From the NCBI RefSeq assembly GCF_944384765.1, contig NZ_CALWUM010000020.1, forward strand, positions 1 to 39,217: a stretch of DNA of 39,217 nt. The letters are read 5' to 3'. The position numbers were made by a program, and so were the translations under genes. The DNA comes from an uncultured Agathobaculum sp. (GTDB lineage: Bacteria; Bacillota; Clostridia; Oscillospirales; Butyricicoccaceae). How positions within the stretch are numbered: position 1 is the stretch's first letter; every line of letters starts with the position of its first letter. Positions 7,057 through 15,415 of the stretch are shown piece by piece. Below the pieces are notes generated by a model that was not told the DNA's origin, made no database searches, and was given only the letters and a program-made list of their open reading frames with translations.

Positions 7057-7953
7057 ATGAGTAAAATCACCAAAACAGCGGTTGTCTCGGTGGTGGGGCG
7101 GCCGAATGTGGGCAAATCCACCATGACCAACAAGCTGGTCGGGCAGAAGGTTGCCATTGTGTCGAACAAACCCCAGACCACGCGCACGCGCATCACGGGC
7201 GTGCTGACCCGTGGGGACACCCAGTATGTTTTTTTGGACACGCCCGGCCTGCACAAACCGCGTTCGCGTCTGGGCGACTATATGTGCAAGGTTGTGACCG
7301 ATACAGTCTCCGAGGTGGACGTGGCCGCGCTTGTGGTTGAGCCGATCGCGAACATCGGCCCGGCCGAGCAGAGCCTGATCGACCAGATCAAACAGCACCG
7401 TATGCCTGCGATCCTGGTCATCAACAAGATCGACACGGTCAAAAAAGAAGAGCTGCTTGCGGTCATTGCAACCTACGCCGCGGCGCATGACTTTGACGCG
7501 ATCATCCCGCTTTCCGCGCGCACGGGCGAGGGGCTGGGCGAATTTCTCGCCGAGGTGGACAAGTTTGCTATCGAAGGCCCGCAGCTGTTCCCTGAGGACA
7601 TGGTATCCGACCAGCCCGAGCGCCAGCTCGTCGCGGAGATCATCCGCGAGAAGATGCTGCGCCTTTTGGACCGCGAGGTGCCGCACGGCGTGGCCGTGGG
7701 CATCGAGCGCTGGTACGAGCGCGAGGACGGCCTGATCGAGATCAACGCGGTGATCTACTGTGAGAAAAACAGCCACAAGGGCATCATCATCGGCAAACAG
7801 GGCGCGATGCTCAAGGAAATCGGGCGGCAGGCCCGCGCGGACATCGAGCGTATGCTGGACGCCAAGGTGTTCCTTGAGCTGTGGGTCAAGGTCAAGGAGG
7901 GCTGGCGTAACAACCAGTACCAGATGCGCAACTTCGGCTACGAGGAATCGTAA
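7057..7953 (+). CDS. era: GTPase Era
   Basis: A 298-residue ribosome-assembly GTPase that binds the 3-prime end of 16S rRNA. GTPase motifs: G1 GRPNVGKST (14-22), G3 DTPG (61-64), G4 NKID (123-126), and SAR(T) for G5. The KH domain signature GIIIGKQGAMLKEIG lies near residues 243-257. ATG 7057 has GGGAG 7 bases upstream and gives the standard length; the longer in-frame opening runs back through the structured gap and dgkA. The stop TAA is directly followed by the recO ATG. Its place next to ybeY fits their shared role in 16S maturation. Confidence 0.97.
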   Translation: MSKITKTAVVSVVGRPNVGKSTMTNKLVGQKVAIVSNKPQTTRTRITGVLTRGDTQYVFLDTPGLHKPRSRLGDYMCKVVTDTVSEVDVAALVVEPIANIGPAEQSLIDQIKQHRMPAILVINKIDTVKKEELLAVIATYAAAHDFDAIIPLSARTGEGLGEFLAEVDKFAIEGPQLFPEDMVSDQPERQLVAEIIREKMLRLLDREVPHGVAVGIERWYEREDGLIEINAVIYCEKNSHKGIIIGKQGAMLKEIGRQARADIERMLDAKVFLELWVKVKEGWRNNQYQMRNFGYEES

Positions 7954-8736
7954 ATGGCCGAGGTCAAGCTGCGCGCGCTCGGCCTGCGCGAGGTGGATTT
8001 CGGCGACTTTGACCGCTATCTGACCGCGCTGACCGAGGACGGCCGCAAGATTGAAATTTTATGCAAAAACGCGCGGCGGGGCAAAAAGCAAAACCCTGCC
8101 GCGCGGCAGTTTTGTTATGCCGCGTTTATCCTGAGCGAGCGGGGCGGGCGCTACACGCTGCGCGATGCAGATCTGGTTCACTCGTTCTTTTCGCTTGCCG
8201 GGGATATCGAGCGGTACGCGCTCGCGTGCTATCTGGCCGAGGTCGCGGCCGCGCTGACCACCCCGGAGGAGGACAGCCCGGCCATCTGCCGCCTGCTGCT
8301 GCACGCGCTTTACGCGCTTGAGGGCGGTAAGCGCGACCCTTCGCTTGTCAAAGCGGCGTTTGAGTGGCGTGTGATGGCGGAAAGCGGTTATGCGCCCGAC
8401 CTGTCGGACTGCGGGGTGTGCGGGAACGCGATCGAACAGCCGCCTGTCTATTTTTCTGTGCGCGCGGGCACGGCGGCGGACGAAAAATGCGCCCGGCGCG
8501 TCGGCGGATATACGCAGCTTGCGGATTCCACGCTGCGCGCGCTCGTGTATGTGCTGACGGGCGAGGTGGGGCGGGTGTATGCGTTTGCGCTGAGCGGCCC
8601 GGCGCGCGAGCAGTTCTGCCGCATGGCGGAGGACTATGTGCAGTACCACCTGGGGCGTGGGTTCGACAGCCTGAAATTTTACCATTCGGTGCTGCTGCCG
8701 GCGACCGGCCGTGGCGGCAAACCAGCCGCGCCCTGA
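7954..8736 (+). CDS. recO: DNA repair protein RecO
   Basis: A 260-residue RecO, the recombination mediator that helps load RecA on SSB-coated single-stranded DNA. The N-terminal OB fold contains the typical LRALGLREVDFGDFDRYLTALTEDGRKIE start and KNARRGKKQ. The central helical part includes YLAEVAAALTTPEED. The zinc-finger region shows CGVC (about 150-153) and one further cysteine (KCARR), one fewer than the classic four, so the zinc site may be degenerate. The start abuts the era stop (TAAATG), indicating coupling. The end of the gene is 29 bases before mutS2. Confidence 0.92.
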   Translation: MAEVKLRALGLREVDFGDFDRYLTALTEDGRKIEILCKNARRGKKQNPAARQFCYAAFILSERGGRYTLRDADLVHSFFSLAGDIERYALACYLAEVAAALTTPEEDSPAICRLLLHALYALEGGKRDPSLVKAAFEWRVMAESGYAPDLSDCGVCGNAIEQPPVYFSVRAGTAADEKCARRVGGYTQLADSTLRALVYVLTGEVGRVYAFALSGPAREQFCRMAEDYVQYHLGRGFDSLKFYHSVLLPATGRGGKPAAP

Positions 8737-8765
8737 ATAACTTTTGTGTGATGCAGGAGTGAACT

Positions 8766-11159
8766 ATGAACAGATTAGGGGAAAAATCCTTAAAAACACT
8801 GGAATATTACGAAATTCTCGACCGCCTTGCGGCGCAGGCCGCGTCCGAGGCGGCGAAGGAGAAATGCCACGCCCTGCGGCCGCTGGACGACCGCGAGCAG
8901 GCGCAGGTCTGGATGAACCAGACAACCGATGCGAAAAATCTAATGATCCGGCAGGGCAGTCCGGGCTTCGGCGGCATCCGCGCGGTGGGCGCGATTCTGG
9001 CGCGTGCCGGGCGCGGGGGTACGCTTAACCCGCGCGAGCTGCTCGACGTGGCGAGCCTGCTGCAAACCGCGCGCCGCGCGCTGGTGTATGACGCAGAGCA
9101 CGAGGAAAAAACCACGCTCACGCCTGTGTTCGGTCTGCTGACCGGCAACCGCGCGCTCGAGGAGGCCATCACAACCGCAATCCTTTCCGAGGAGGAGGTC
9201 GCGGACGGCGCCTCCCCCGAGCTGCTTTCCATTCGCCGCGAGCTGCGGCGCATTTCGGGCAAGGTGCGCGAGACCTTAAACCGCCTGATTTCGGGCGAGC
9301 GGGCCAAATATTTGCAGGAGACCATTGTCACGCAGCGAAACGGGCGCTATGTTGTGCCGGTCAAGGCCGAGCACCGCGGCGACATCCCCGGCCTTGTGCA
9401 CGATACCTCGTCCACCGGCGCGACTGTGTTCGTCGAGCCGCAGCAGGTTGTCGAGATCAACAACCAGATCAAGGTGCTGGAGGGCCGCGAGGAGGCTGAG
9501 ATCGAGCGCATTCTGGCTGAACTGTCAAACGAAGTTGCGCTGCACCAGAGCGCGATCGCGCAGGACTATGACGCGCTGGTCACGCTCGACTTTATCTTTG
9601 CGCGGGCCAAGCTGTCCTTTGAGATGAACGCCGCCCCGCCGGTGCTGGCCGAAGGCGCAAGCCGATGCCGCCTGCTGCGCGCGCGGCACCCGCTGCTCGA
9701 CAAGGACAAGGCCGTGCCGATCGACATTGCGATCGGCACGGACTACGACACGCTGGTCATCACCGGCCCGAACACGGGCGGCAAGACCGTGTCGCTCAAA
9801 ACGCTCGGTCTGCTCAGCCTGATGGCGGCTTCCGGCCTGCACATCCCGGCAAACGAGCAGTCCGAAATCAGCCTGTTTGCGCACGTCTATGCGGACATCG
9901 GCGACGAGCAGTCGATCGAGCAGTCGCTTTCCACCTTTTCCGCGCACATGAAGACCATCGTGTCTATCATGGACTGCTGCGGGCAGGGCGACCTGGTGCT
10001 GTTCGACGAGCTCGGTGCGGGCACCGACCCGGTCGAGGGCGCGGCGCTCGCGGTTGCGGTGATCGGCTATGCGCGCCAGATGGGCGCGTGCGTGGCCGCG
10101 ACCACGCACTATGCCGAGCTCAAAACCTTTGCGCTCACCACCGACGGGGTAGAGAACGCCTCGTGTGAATTTGACGTGCAGTCGCTTCAGCCGACCTACC
10201 GCCTGCTGACCGGCATTCCGGGCAAGTCCAACGCATTTGCGATCGCGGCGCGGCTGGGGCTGCAGCCCACCATCATTGAGCGTGCCAAGGAGCAGGTTTC
10301 GACCGAGGACGCACGGTTTGAGGACGTGCTCGCCGAGCTCGAGCGCGAGCGCCGCCGCATCGAGCAGATGAAGGATGAGGCGCAGAAGATGCGTTCGGCC
10401 GCCCAGTCCGAGCGGGATAAGATGCGCGCCGAGCGCGACGCGGCCGAGGCGCGCGCGGACAAACTGCTCGAGGGCGCGCGCAGCCAGGCGGACCGCATCC
10501 TGAAGGACGCGCGCATGACCGCCGAGACCGTGTTCGACGAGCTCGAGGACCTGAAGAAAAAGGCACAGAAGAAAAACGCAGACCAGAACCTTGCTGCTGC
10601 CAAGGCGGCGCTGCGCGGAGTGATCACGCAGACCGAGAACGAGCAGCACAGCGGCATCCGCAAGCGCGTGGTTGAGGCGGACGAAGTGCGGCCGGTCAAA
10701 AAGGGCGACCGCGTGCGGTTGCTCAACGTGGGCGGTGTGCTGGCGGATGTGCTCGCGCCTGCGGATAAAAACGGCAATGTGCAGGTGCAGGCCGGTCCGA
10801 TGAAGATGACGGTCAAGGAAAACGAGCTGCGCATTGTCGAGGAGACCAAGCCGGCGAAGAAGCAGCATGTGCAGCCGCGGCGTGACGCGCCCCGGCGGGA
10901 GCTCAACATCCGTTCGGCAGAAAGCGAGGTCGACGTGCGCGGCATGAGCGCCGAGGAGGCGCTGTTTGAGGTGGACAACTTCCTGTCCCGCGCGATCATG
11001 GCGGGTCTGCCGTCGGTCACGGTCATCCACGGAAAAGGTACGGGCGTGCTGCGCGAAGCGGTGCAAAAGCATCTGCGTGCCAACAAGCGCGTCAAGAGCG
11101 TGCGCAGCGGTGTTTACGGCGAAGGCGAGCAGGGCGTCACCATTGCCGAACTGCGCTGA
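8766..11159 (+). CDS. mutS2: Endonuclease MutS2 (RqcU-type)
   Basis: A 797-residue MutS2. After the N-terminal core, the ATPase domain has Walker A GPNTGGKT (334-341) and Walker B LVLFDELGAGTDP. A long charged coiled coil follows (about 520-640), then a KOW-like segment (GDRVRLLNVGGVLADV) and the C-terminal Smr nuclease domain (about 720-797) with VDVRGMSAEEA and VIHGKGTGVLR. The family suppresses recombination and, in Bacillus, splits collided ribosomes for quality control. ATG 8766 has AGGAG about 6 bases upstream. The length is typical (780-800). A hairpin with a following T-rich tail at 11192-11217 probably ends the unit. Confidence 0.96.
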   Translation: MNRLGEKSLKTLEYYEILDRLAAQAASEAAKEKCHALRPLDDREQAQVWMNQTTDAKNLMIRQGSPGFGGIRAVGAILARAGRGGTLNPRELLDVASLLQTARRALVYDAEHEEKTTLTPVFGLLTGNRALEEAITTAILSEEEVADGASPELLSIRRELRRISGKVRETLNRLISGERAKYLQETIVTQRNGRYVVPVKAEHRGDIPGLVHDTSSTGATVFVEPQQVVEINNQIKVLEGREEAEIERILAELSNEVALHQSAIAQDYDALVTLDFIFARAKLSFEMNAAPPVLAEGASRCRLLRARHPLLDKDKAVPIDIAIGTDYDTLVITGPNTGGKTVSLKTLGLLSLMAASGLHIPANEQSEISLFAHVYADIGDEQSIEQSLSTFSAHMKTIVSIMDCCGQGDLVLFDELGAGTDPVEGAALAVAVIGYARQMGACVAATTHYAELKTFALTTDGVENASCEFDVQSLQPTYRLLTGIPGKSNAFAIAARLGLQPTIIERAKEQVSTEDARFEDVLAELERERRRIEQMKDEAQKMRSAAQSERDKMRAERDAAEARADKLLEGARSQADRILKDARMTAETVFDELEDLKKKAQKKNADQNLAAAKAALRGVITQTENEQHSGIRKRVVEADEVRPVKKGDRVRLLNVGGVLADVLAPADKNGNVQVQAGPMKMTVKENELRIVEETKPAKKQHVQPRRDAPRRELNIRSAESEVDVRGMSAEEALFEVDNFLSRAIMAGLPSVTVIHGKGTGVLREAVQKHLRANKRVKSVRSGVYGEGEQGVTIAELR

Positions 11160-11191
11160 AAGCGCGCGGCTGCTGTCAGCAGCGCACGGGG

Positions 11192-11217
11192 AATCAGGGC
11201 AAAATGCCTGATTGTTT
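11192..11217 (+). terminator. Probable terminator after mutS2
   Basis: Stem AATCAGG (11192-11198) / CCTGATT (11207-11213) with an 8-base loop, followed by GTTTT. It is a moderate terminator. A second small inverted repeat (GCTGCT / AGCAGC) lies just upstream at about 11169-11183. Confidence 0.55.
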
Positions 11218-11274
11218 TGGATTTTGCAGGAAAAATTTCATGAAAAACACAAACAGCGCGAGGGCAAAATAGCC

Positions 11275-11303
11275 TTGACGAAATCCGTGAAAGGCGTTAG
11301 ACT
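11275..11303 (+). promoter_or_regulatory. Sigma-A-type promoter of the HPr-like gene
   Basis: -35 TTGACG (11275-11280), 17-base spacer, -10 TAGACT (11298-11303), followed by an AT-rich ATATATATAATT initial region. The gene starts about 45 bases downstream. Confidence 0.7.
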
Positions 11304-11349
11304 ATATATATAATTTATCGGATTTGAAGAAATAGGAGCGATGCAAATT

Positions 11350-11613
11350 ATGTATTCGAAAGAGGTACAGGTTACGAACCAGGTAGGCTTATATGCCCGC
11401 CCGGCAACTTTTTTCATTCAGAAGGCCAACGAGTTTAAGTCCACGATCCTCGTGGAGAAGGAAGAGCGCCGTGTCAACGCGAAGAGCCTGCTCGGCATCC
11501 TTTCCCTTGGCATCACCAAGGGCACGACCATCAACCTGATCGCAGACGGCCCGGACGAGGAAGAGGCTGTTTCCGCTCTGGTTGAGCTGATCACGTCCAA
11601 TTTCACCGACTGA
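11350..11613 (+). CDS. HPr/Crh-like protein lacking the phospho-accepting His15
   Basis: An 87-residue HPr-fold protein. HPr normally carries phosphate from enzyme I on His15 within GLHARPA; here the sequence is GLYARPA and residue 15 is Tyr (codon TAT). Ser46 in NAKSLLGILSLGI is retained, so HprK/P-type serine phosphorylation remains possible. This is the same pattern as Crh of Bacillus (Gln15, Ser46), so the likely role is regulatory, for example as a CcpA co-effector, not sugar transport. ATG 11350 lies 11 bases after AGGAG and gives the exact HPr numbering; ATG 11341 is only 2 bases from it. The gene is monocistronic, with promoter at 11275 and terminator at 11637. Confidence 0.88.
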   Translation: MYSKEVQVTNQVGLYARPATFFIQKANEFKSTILVEKEERRVNAKSLLGILSLGITKGTTINLIADGPDEEEAVSALVELITSNFTD

Positions 11614-11636
11614 TTTTTATCGCATCCTGAAGGGAA

Positions 11637-11666
11637 AGCGCCGATTTGAAGAAATCGGCGCTTTTA
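11637..11666 (+). terminator. Strong rho-independent terminator after the HPr-like gene
   Basis: Perfect 11-bp stem AGCGCCGATTT (11637-11647) / AAATCGGCGCT (11652-11662), GAAG loop, then TTTATTTA. It lies directly upstream of the uvrC ribosome-binding site. Confidence 0.88.
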
Positions 11667-11699
11667 TTTATCACATACGCAAAAAGGAGGCGGTCTGCC

Positions 11700-13523
11700 A
11701 CGACAAGAGAACAGCTGAAAGAGCGCGTGCGCCGTCTGCCCATGCAGCCGGGCGTATACCTGCACAAGGACAAGACCGGCAAGGTGATCTACGTCGGCAA
11801 GGCCAAGCTGCTGCGCAACCGCGTTTCCAACTATTTTCAGGCGCCTGAACGCCTGAGCCCCAAAACGCGCCAGCTGGTCAGCCATATCGATGATTTCGAT
11901 ATCATTGTGACCGAAACCGAGTTCGAAGCGCTCGTGCTCGAGAACTCGATGATCAAAAAATACAAGCCCAAATACAACATCCTGCTCAAGGACGACAAGG
12001 GCTATCCCTATATCCGGCTGAACACGGATGCGCCCTACCCGGCGTTCTCCATTGTCTCCAAGCCGGGGCACGACGGGGCGCGCTACTTTGGCCCGTACCC
12101 GGGCCGCGTGGCCGCGCGCCGCGCGATCGACACGATCAGCGAGGCGCTGCACCTCAAAACCTGCGCGCGTGTGTTTCCGCGCGATATCGGCAAGGACCGT
12201 CCCTGCCTGAACCAGCACCTCGGGCGGTGCTGTGCGCCGTGCACGGGCAAGGTCAGCCCGGCAGAGTACCATGCGCTGATCGATCAGGCGATCTCCCTGT
12301 TCGAGGGCGATGCGAAAAAGCTGGAAAAGGAACTGACCGAAAAGATGAACGAGGCCGCCGAAGAATTGCAGTTTGAGCGCGCAGCCCTGCTGCGCGACCG
12401 CCTGCGCGCCGTGCAGCGGCTGGGCACGCGGCAGCATGTGGTGGCGGGCGCGTTTGCGGATCTCGACGTGGTAGCGTTCGTACAGGGGCAGACGCGCGCC
12501 TGCGTGTGCGTGCTGCACTATGCGGGCGGCGCCTTGCAGGACAAGGAATACAGTCTGTTCCATGTGCTCGAAAGCGACCCGGCCGAGGTGCTTTCCTCGT
12601 TTGTCAAGCAGTATTACGCGCAGCGCGGTGCGGTGCCCAAAACCGTGCTGCTGTCGCATGAGCTGGAGGAGCAGGACGCGGTCGCGGAGTACCTGGGCTC
12701 GATCGCCGAGCGCAAGGTCGAGCTGGCTGTGCCGCAGCGCGGCGAGCGCCGTGTGCTGACCCGCCTTGCGGAAAAAAACGCGCGCGAGGAAATCGAGCGG
12801 CGCGAAAAGCAGTCCGAGCGGCGGCACAAGTCGCTCGAGCTGCTGCAAAATGTGACCGGTATGCCCGCTTTGCCGTTGCGGCTCGAGGCATACGACATCT
12901 CCAACTTCGCCGGACAGGATACGGTCGGCTCGATGGTTGTGTTTATCGAGGGACAGCCCAAAAAGAGCGAATACCGCAAGTTTAAGATCGCCTGTGCGGC
13001 AAACGGGCAGGACGACTATGCTTCCATGCGCGAGATGCTCACCCGCCGCGTGCAGCGCTATGTGGATGGGGACGAGAAGTTTTCGCCCTTGCCGAACGCC
13101 TTCCTGATCGATGGCGGCCTGGGCCATGTGCGCGTGTGCAGGGAAGTGCTCGACTCGTTTGGCCTGTCCACGCCCTGTTTCGGCATGGTCAAGGACGACC
13201 ATCACCGCACGCGCGCGCTGGTTGCGCCGGATGGCCGCGAGTTCGGCATTTCGGCCACACCCGCGCTGTTTGCACTGATCGGCCGCATCCAGGAGGAAGT
13301 GCACCGGTTTGCGATCGAATACAACCGCAAGCTGGGCGGCAAAAAAGTGCGCGGGTCGACGCTTGACAAAATCCCCGGCGTGGGCGACAAGCGCCGTGCC
13401 GATCTGCTCCGCCACTTCGGCAGCATCGACAGCATTAAACACGCCAGCGAGCAGGAGCTTGCCCGCGTGGTGCCGCGCAACACAGCGCAGGCGGTGTACG
13501 ACTATTTTCACAAGGAGGACTGA
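11700..13523 (+). CDS. uvrC: Excinuclease ABC subunit C (UvrC)
   Basis: A 607-residue UvrC that makes both incisions in UvrABC nucleotide excision repair. It has the GIY-YIG domain (PGVYLHKDKTGKVIYVGKAK, about 14-33), a CxxC-type centre with CLNQHLGRCCAPC, the UVR motif (about 200-235), the RNase H-like C-terminal nuclease (EAYDISNFAGQDTVGSMVVF and FLIDGGLGH) and a terminal helix-hairpin-helix (IPGVGDKRRADLLRHFGS). Start choice is the odd point: a perfect AAGGAGG (11684-11690) stands 9 bases before ACG at 11700, exactly where family alignment expects the start; ATG would need one T. An in-frame TTG at 11646 sits inside the terminator, and GTG 11727 is too short. No separate promoter is obvious. 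Confidence 0.93.
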   Translation, partial: TTREQLKERVRRLPMQPGVYLHKDKTGKVIYVGKAKLLRNRVSNYFQAPERLSPKTRQLVSHIDDFDIIVTETEFEALVLENSMIKKYKPKYNILLKDDKGYPYIRLNTDAPYPAFSIVSKPGHDGARYFGPYPGRVAARRAIDTISEALHLKTCARVFPRDIGKDRPCLNQHLGRCCAPCTGKVSPAEYHALIDQAISLFEGDAKKLEKELTEKMNEAAEELQFERAALLRDRLRAVQRLGTRQHVVAGAFADLDVVAFVQGQTRACVCVLHYAGGALQDKEYSLFHVLESDPAEVLSSFVKQYYAQRGAVPKTVLLSHELEEQDAVAEYLGSIAERKVELAVPQRGERRVLTRLAEKNAREEIERREKQSERRHKSLELLQNVTGMPALPLRLEAYDISNFAGQDTVGSMVVFIEGQPKKSEYRKFKIACAANGQDDYASMREMLTRRVQRYVDGDEKFSPLPNAFLIDGGLGHVRVCREVLDSFGLSTPCFGMVKDDHHRTRALVAPDGREFGISATPALFALIGRIQEEVHRFAIEYNRKLGGKKVRGSTLDKIPGVGDKRRADLLRHFGSIDSIKHASEQELARVVPRNTAQAVYDYFHKED

Positions 13524-13526
13524 CCT

Positions 13527-14114
13527 ATGCGCGTGGTATCCGGCACGGCGAGGGGCTGCAAACTGCAGCCCGTGCCCGGCATGAACACCCGGCCGACAAC
13601 CGACCGCGTCAAAGAAAATGTGTTCAATCTGATCCAGGACCATGTGCGCGGCGCGCGTGTGCTCGACCTGTTTGCGGGCACGGGACAGCTCGGCATCGAG
13701 GCGTTGTCCCGCGGGGCGCAGGCCTGTGATTTTGTGGAGCATAATAAGGCCGCATACAACATCGTGTGCAAAAATGTGCAGACCGCCCGGGTATCGGAGC
13801 GCGCCCGGCTGCACTGCACGGAGGCGGCGCGTTTTGTGCCGCAGGCAGGCGCGCGGCGGTTCGACCTGATTTTCCTCGATCCGCCATACGGCGGCACAAT
13901 TCTGGAAAATGCACTATTACAGATAGAAACGTTTGACATTTTGTCTACAGATGGTATAATAATATGCGAAAGTGCAGTAGGGGATCGGTTCGCGCATGGA
14001 TTTGAGGTTGTCCGCGAGCGCCGCTACGGCGCAACTATGATTACCGTTCTGCGCCGGCAGAACGGCGGAACGGATGAACGAAATGAAAACTGCGATCTAT
14101 CCGGGCAGCTTTGA
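13527..14114 (+). CDS. rsmD: 16S rRNA (guanine(966)-N(2))-methyltransferase RsmD
   Basis: A 195-residue SAM-dependent methyltransferase. It has the family start MRVVSGTARGCKL and RPTTDRVKENVFN, the SAM-binding motif VLDLFAGTGQLGIEALSRGA (about 44-63) and the catalytic FLDPPYGG (about 116-123). It methylates G966 of 16S rRNA. ATG 13527 is four bases after the uvrC stop, with AAGGAGG upstream. The 3-prime end extends over the start of coaD by 32 bases (41 if the earlier ATG is used); rsmD-coaD adjacency is standard in Firmicutes, but the overlap is longer than usual. Confidence 0.94.
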   Translation: MRVVSGTARGCKLQPVPGMNTRPTTDRVKENVFNLIQDHVRGARVLDLFAGTGQLGIEALSRGAQACDFVEHNKAAYNIVCKNVQTARVSERARLHCTEAARFVPQAGARRFDLIFLDPPYGGTILENALLQIETFDILSTDGIIICESAVGDRFAHGFEVVRERRYGATMITVLRRQNGGTDERNENCDLSGQL

Positions 14115-14568
14115 CCCGGTCACCCTGGGCCATCTGGATATTATCCGCCGTGCGTCGGTCATGTTCGACCGGCTGATCGTTGCGGTGATGCACAACCAGA
14201 ACAAACAGCCGATGTTTTCCGTCAGGGAGCGCATGGATTTCCTGCGCCGCACGACAGAGGGCTTGCCGAATATCGAGATTACCTCGTTCGGCGGGCTGCT
14301 GGCAGACTATGCAAAACAGCAGGGCGCCTGTGCAGTGGTCAAAGGACTGCGCGCAGTATCGGATTTTGAGTATGAGTTTCAAATGGCGCTTGCCAACCGT
14401 AAGCTCAATCCTGAGCTGGATACGGTGTTTCTGATGACAAGCGCGGAATACATGTACCTCTCTTCCTCCGTAGTAAAGGATATTGCGGTACACGGCGGCA
14501 GTGTCGCCGGTTTTGTTCCCGACGGGATTATCCAGGATATTGTGCGCCGCACAGGAAAGGATGGCTAA
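14083..14568 (+). CDS. coaD: Phosphopantetheine adenylyltransferase CoaD
   Basis: A 161-residue nucleotidyltransferase for the fourth step of coenzyme A synthesis (4-phosphopantetheine plus ATP to dephospho-CoA). The start MKTAIYPGSFDPVTLGHLDII contains the T/HxGH nucleotidyl-transfer motif (TLGH), and the C-terminal SSSVVKDIA block matches the ISSTxVR-type motif. ATG 14083 gives the canonical N-terminus; ATG 14074 in the same frame would add MNE and has GGCGGAACGG upstream, so the start is not certain. The gene begins inside the end of rsmD. Confidence 0.94.
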   Translation: MKTAIYPGSFDPVTLGHLDIIRRASVMFDRLIVAVMHNQNKQPMFSVRERMDFLRRTTEGLPNIEITSFGGLLADYAKQQGACAVVKGLRAVSDFEYEFQMALANRKLNPELDTVFLMTSAEYMYLSSSVVKDIAVHGGSVAGFVPDGIIQDIVRRTGKDG

Positions 14569-14571
14569 ACG

Positions 14572-15027
14572 ATGGCGACTTTGGATGAACTGATTAACAG
14601 CATGTATGATATGGTGCAGGATGCAAAAGGCATCCCGCTTGCAAGCGAAAAGTGCATTATCGAGCGTGACCATATGCTCGATCTGCTCGACGAGCTGCGC
14701 GCGACCCTGCCGAACGATTTGCAGGCAGCGCAGGATATCGTTGCCAAGCGCAGCGAGATGCTGGCTTCGGGCAAGCGCGAGGCGGAGGCGATCCGCCGCC
14801 AGGCGGAGGAGGATGCCCGCCAGATGGTGTCCGAAACCGAGATTGTTGTCGCTGCCCGCCGCAAGGCAAAGGAAGTGCAGGGCAACGCGGAGATCCAGGC
14901 GCGCGAGCTGCGCCGCGTGGCAAACGAGTACTGCGAGGATACCCTCAAGCGTACCGAGGAGGCTGTCGCGCTTTCGCTCGAGGAAGTGCGCAAGGCCCGC
15001 CAGCGATTTAAGAGCATCGCCAAGTAA
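14572..15027 (+). CDS. Conserved-type coiled-coil protein, function unknown
   Basis: A 151-residue soluble protein made mostly of charged heptad-like helices: residues about 45-140 are rich in Glu, Arg, Ala and Lys (EAEAIRRQAEEDARQM and RKAKEVQGNAEIQARELRRV). Such sequences resemble the stalk subunits of ATP synthases (subunit b/H type) by composition, and relatives in Clostridia are sometimes labelled that way. The gene is isolated from any ATPase, so I do not adopt that label. It lies three bases after coaD, with AGGAAAGG in the coaD end, and a strong terminator at 15044 closes the unit. A scaffolding role is only a guess. Confidence 0.8.
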   Translation: MATLDELINSMYDMVQDAKGIPLASEKCIIERDHMLDLLDELRATLPNDLQAAQDIVAKRSEMLASGKREAEAIRRQAEEDARQMVSETEIVVAARRKAKEVQGNAEIQARELRRVANEYCEDTLKRTEEAVALSLEEVRKARQRFKSIAK

Positions 15028-15043
15028 ATCGGAGATATGGAAT

Positions 15044-15070
15044 ACAGCTGCCCCACGGCAGCTGTTTTTT
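15044..15070 (+). terminator. Strong rho-independent terminator
   Basis: Perfect 9-bp stem ACAGCTGCC (15044-15052) / GGCAGCTGT (15057-15065) with a CCAC loop and a T6 tail. It ends the transcript that includes rsmD, coaD and the coiled-coil gene. Confidence 0.9.
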
Positions 15071-15324
15071 CATTCCGGGGAGAATGTCCGCTGACAGTGG
15101 CTGATCCCACTTTGCCCCACCGCTCTGCCATATATCCGCGCGCGCCGCGGATATGTTTGGGATTTGCCGCCCGCCGGACGGGAGGTATCATGGGTTTTCT
15201 CCCCACCGGAAGGGGTCAAACAGCCTCTGTCAGAAAAACGAACAAGCGTTCGATAAAATTCGAAAAAGTATTGAAATCACAAAGATTTGCCGCACATTTT
15301 TCGAAAAATAATACAAATTAGACC
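15071..15324 (+). other. Non-coding gap upstream of mraZ containing several hairpins
   Basis: No gene is supported in this gap. It contains a 9-bp stem ATATCCGCG/CGCGGATAT (15132-15140 with 15146-15154) and three short GC hairpins: CCCG/CGGG near 15170-15182, CCCC/GGGG near 15201-15215 and CGAAC/GTTCG near 15239-15252. It then turns AT-rich. The word ACATATCCGCGGCGC (minus strand, 15142-15156) is shared exactly with hairpin 4 of the array before phoH (4780-4794), hinting at a dispersed element. Confidence 0.5.
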
Positions 15325-15353
15325 TTGCAATCTTTGCCCCTTCTCGGTATAAT
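15325..15353 (+). promoter_or_regulatory. Sigma-A-type promoter of the dcw cluster (PmraZ)
   Basis: -35 TTGCAA (15325-15330), 17-base spacer, perfect -10 TATAAT (15348-15353). Transcription would start near 15360, just before the MraZ-type repeats. Confidence 0.85.
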
Positions 15354-15362
15354 AAGAGCAAG

Positions 15363-15388
15363 GTGGTGAGAAGTGGGGCAAAGTGTCA
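15363..15388 (+). promoter_or_regulatory. MraZ-type operator: direct repeats with 10-base period
   Basis: GTGGTG (15363), GTGGGG (15373) and GTGTCA (15383) recur every 10 bases. This fits the known MraZ target of TGGGN repeats separated by 5 bases. The site overlaps the expected transcription start, so autorepression by MraZ is likely. Confidence 0.65.
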
Positions 15389-15415
15389 CGAATTCCACCA
15401 AAGTGAAAGTGTGGT

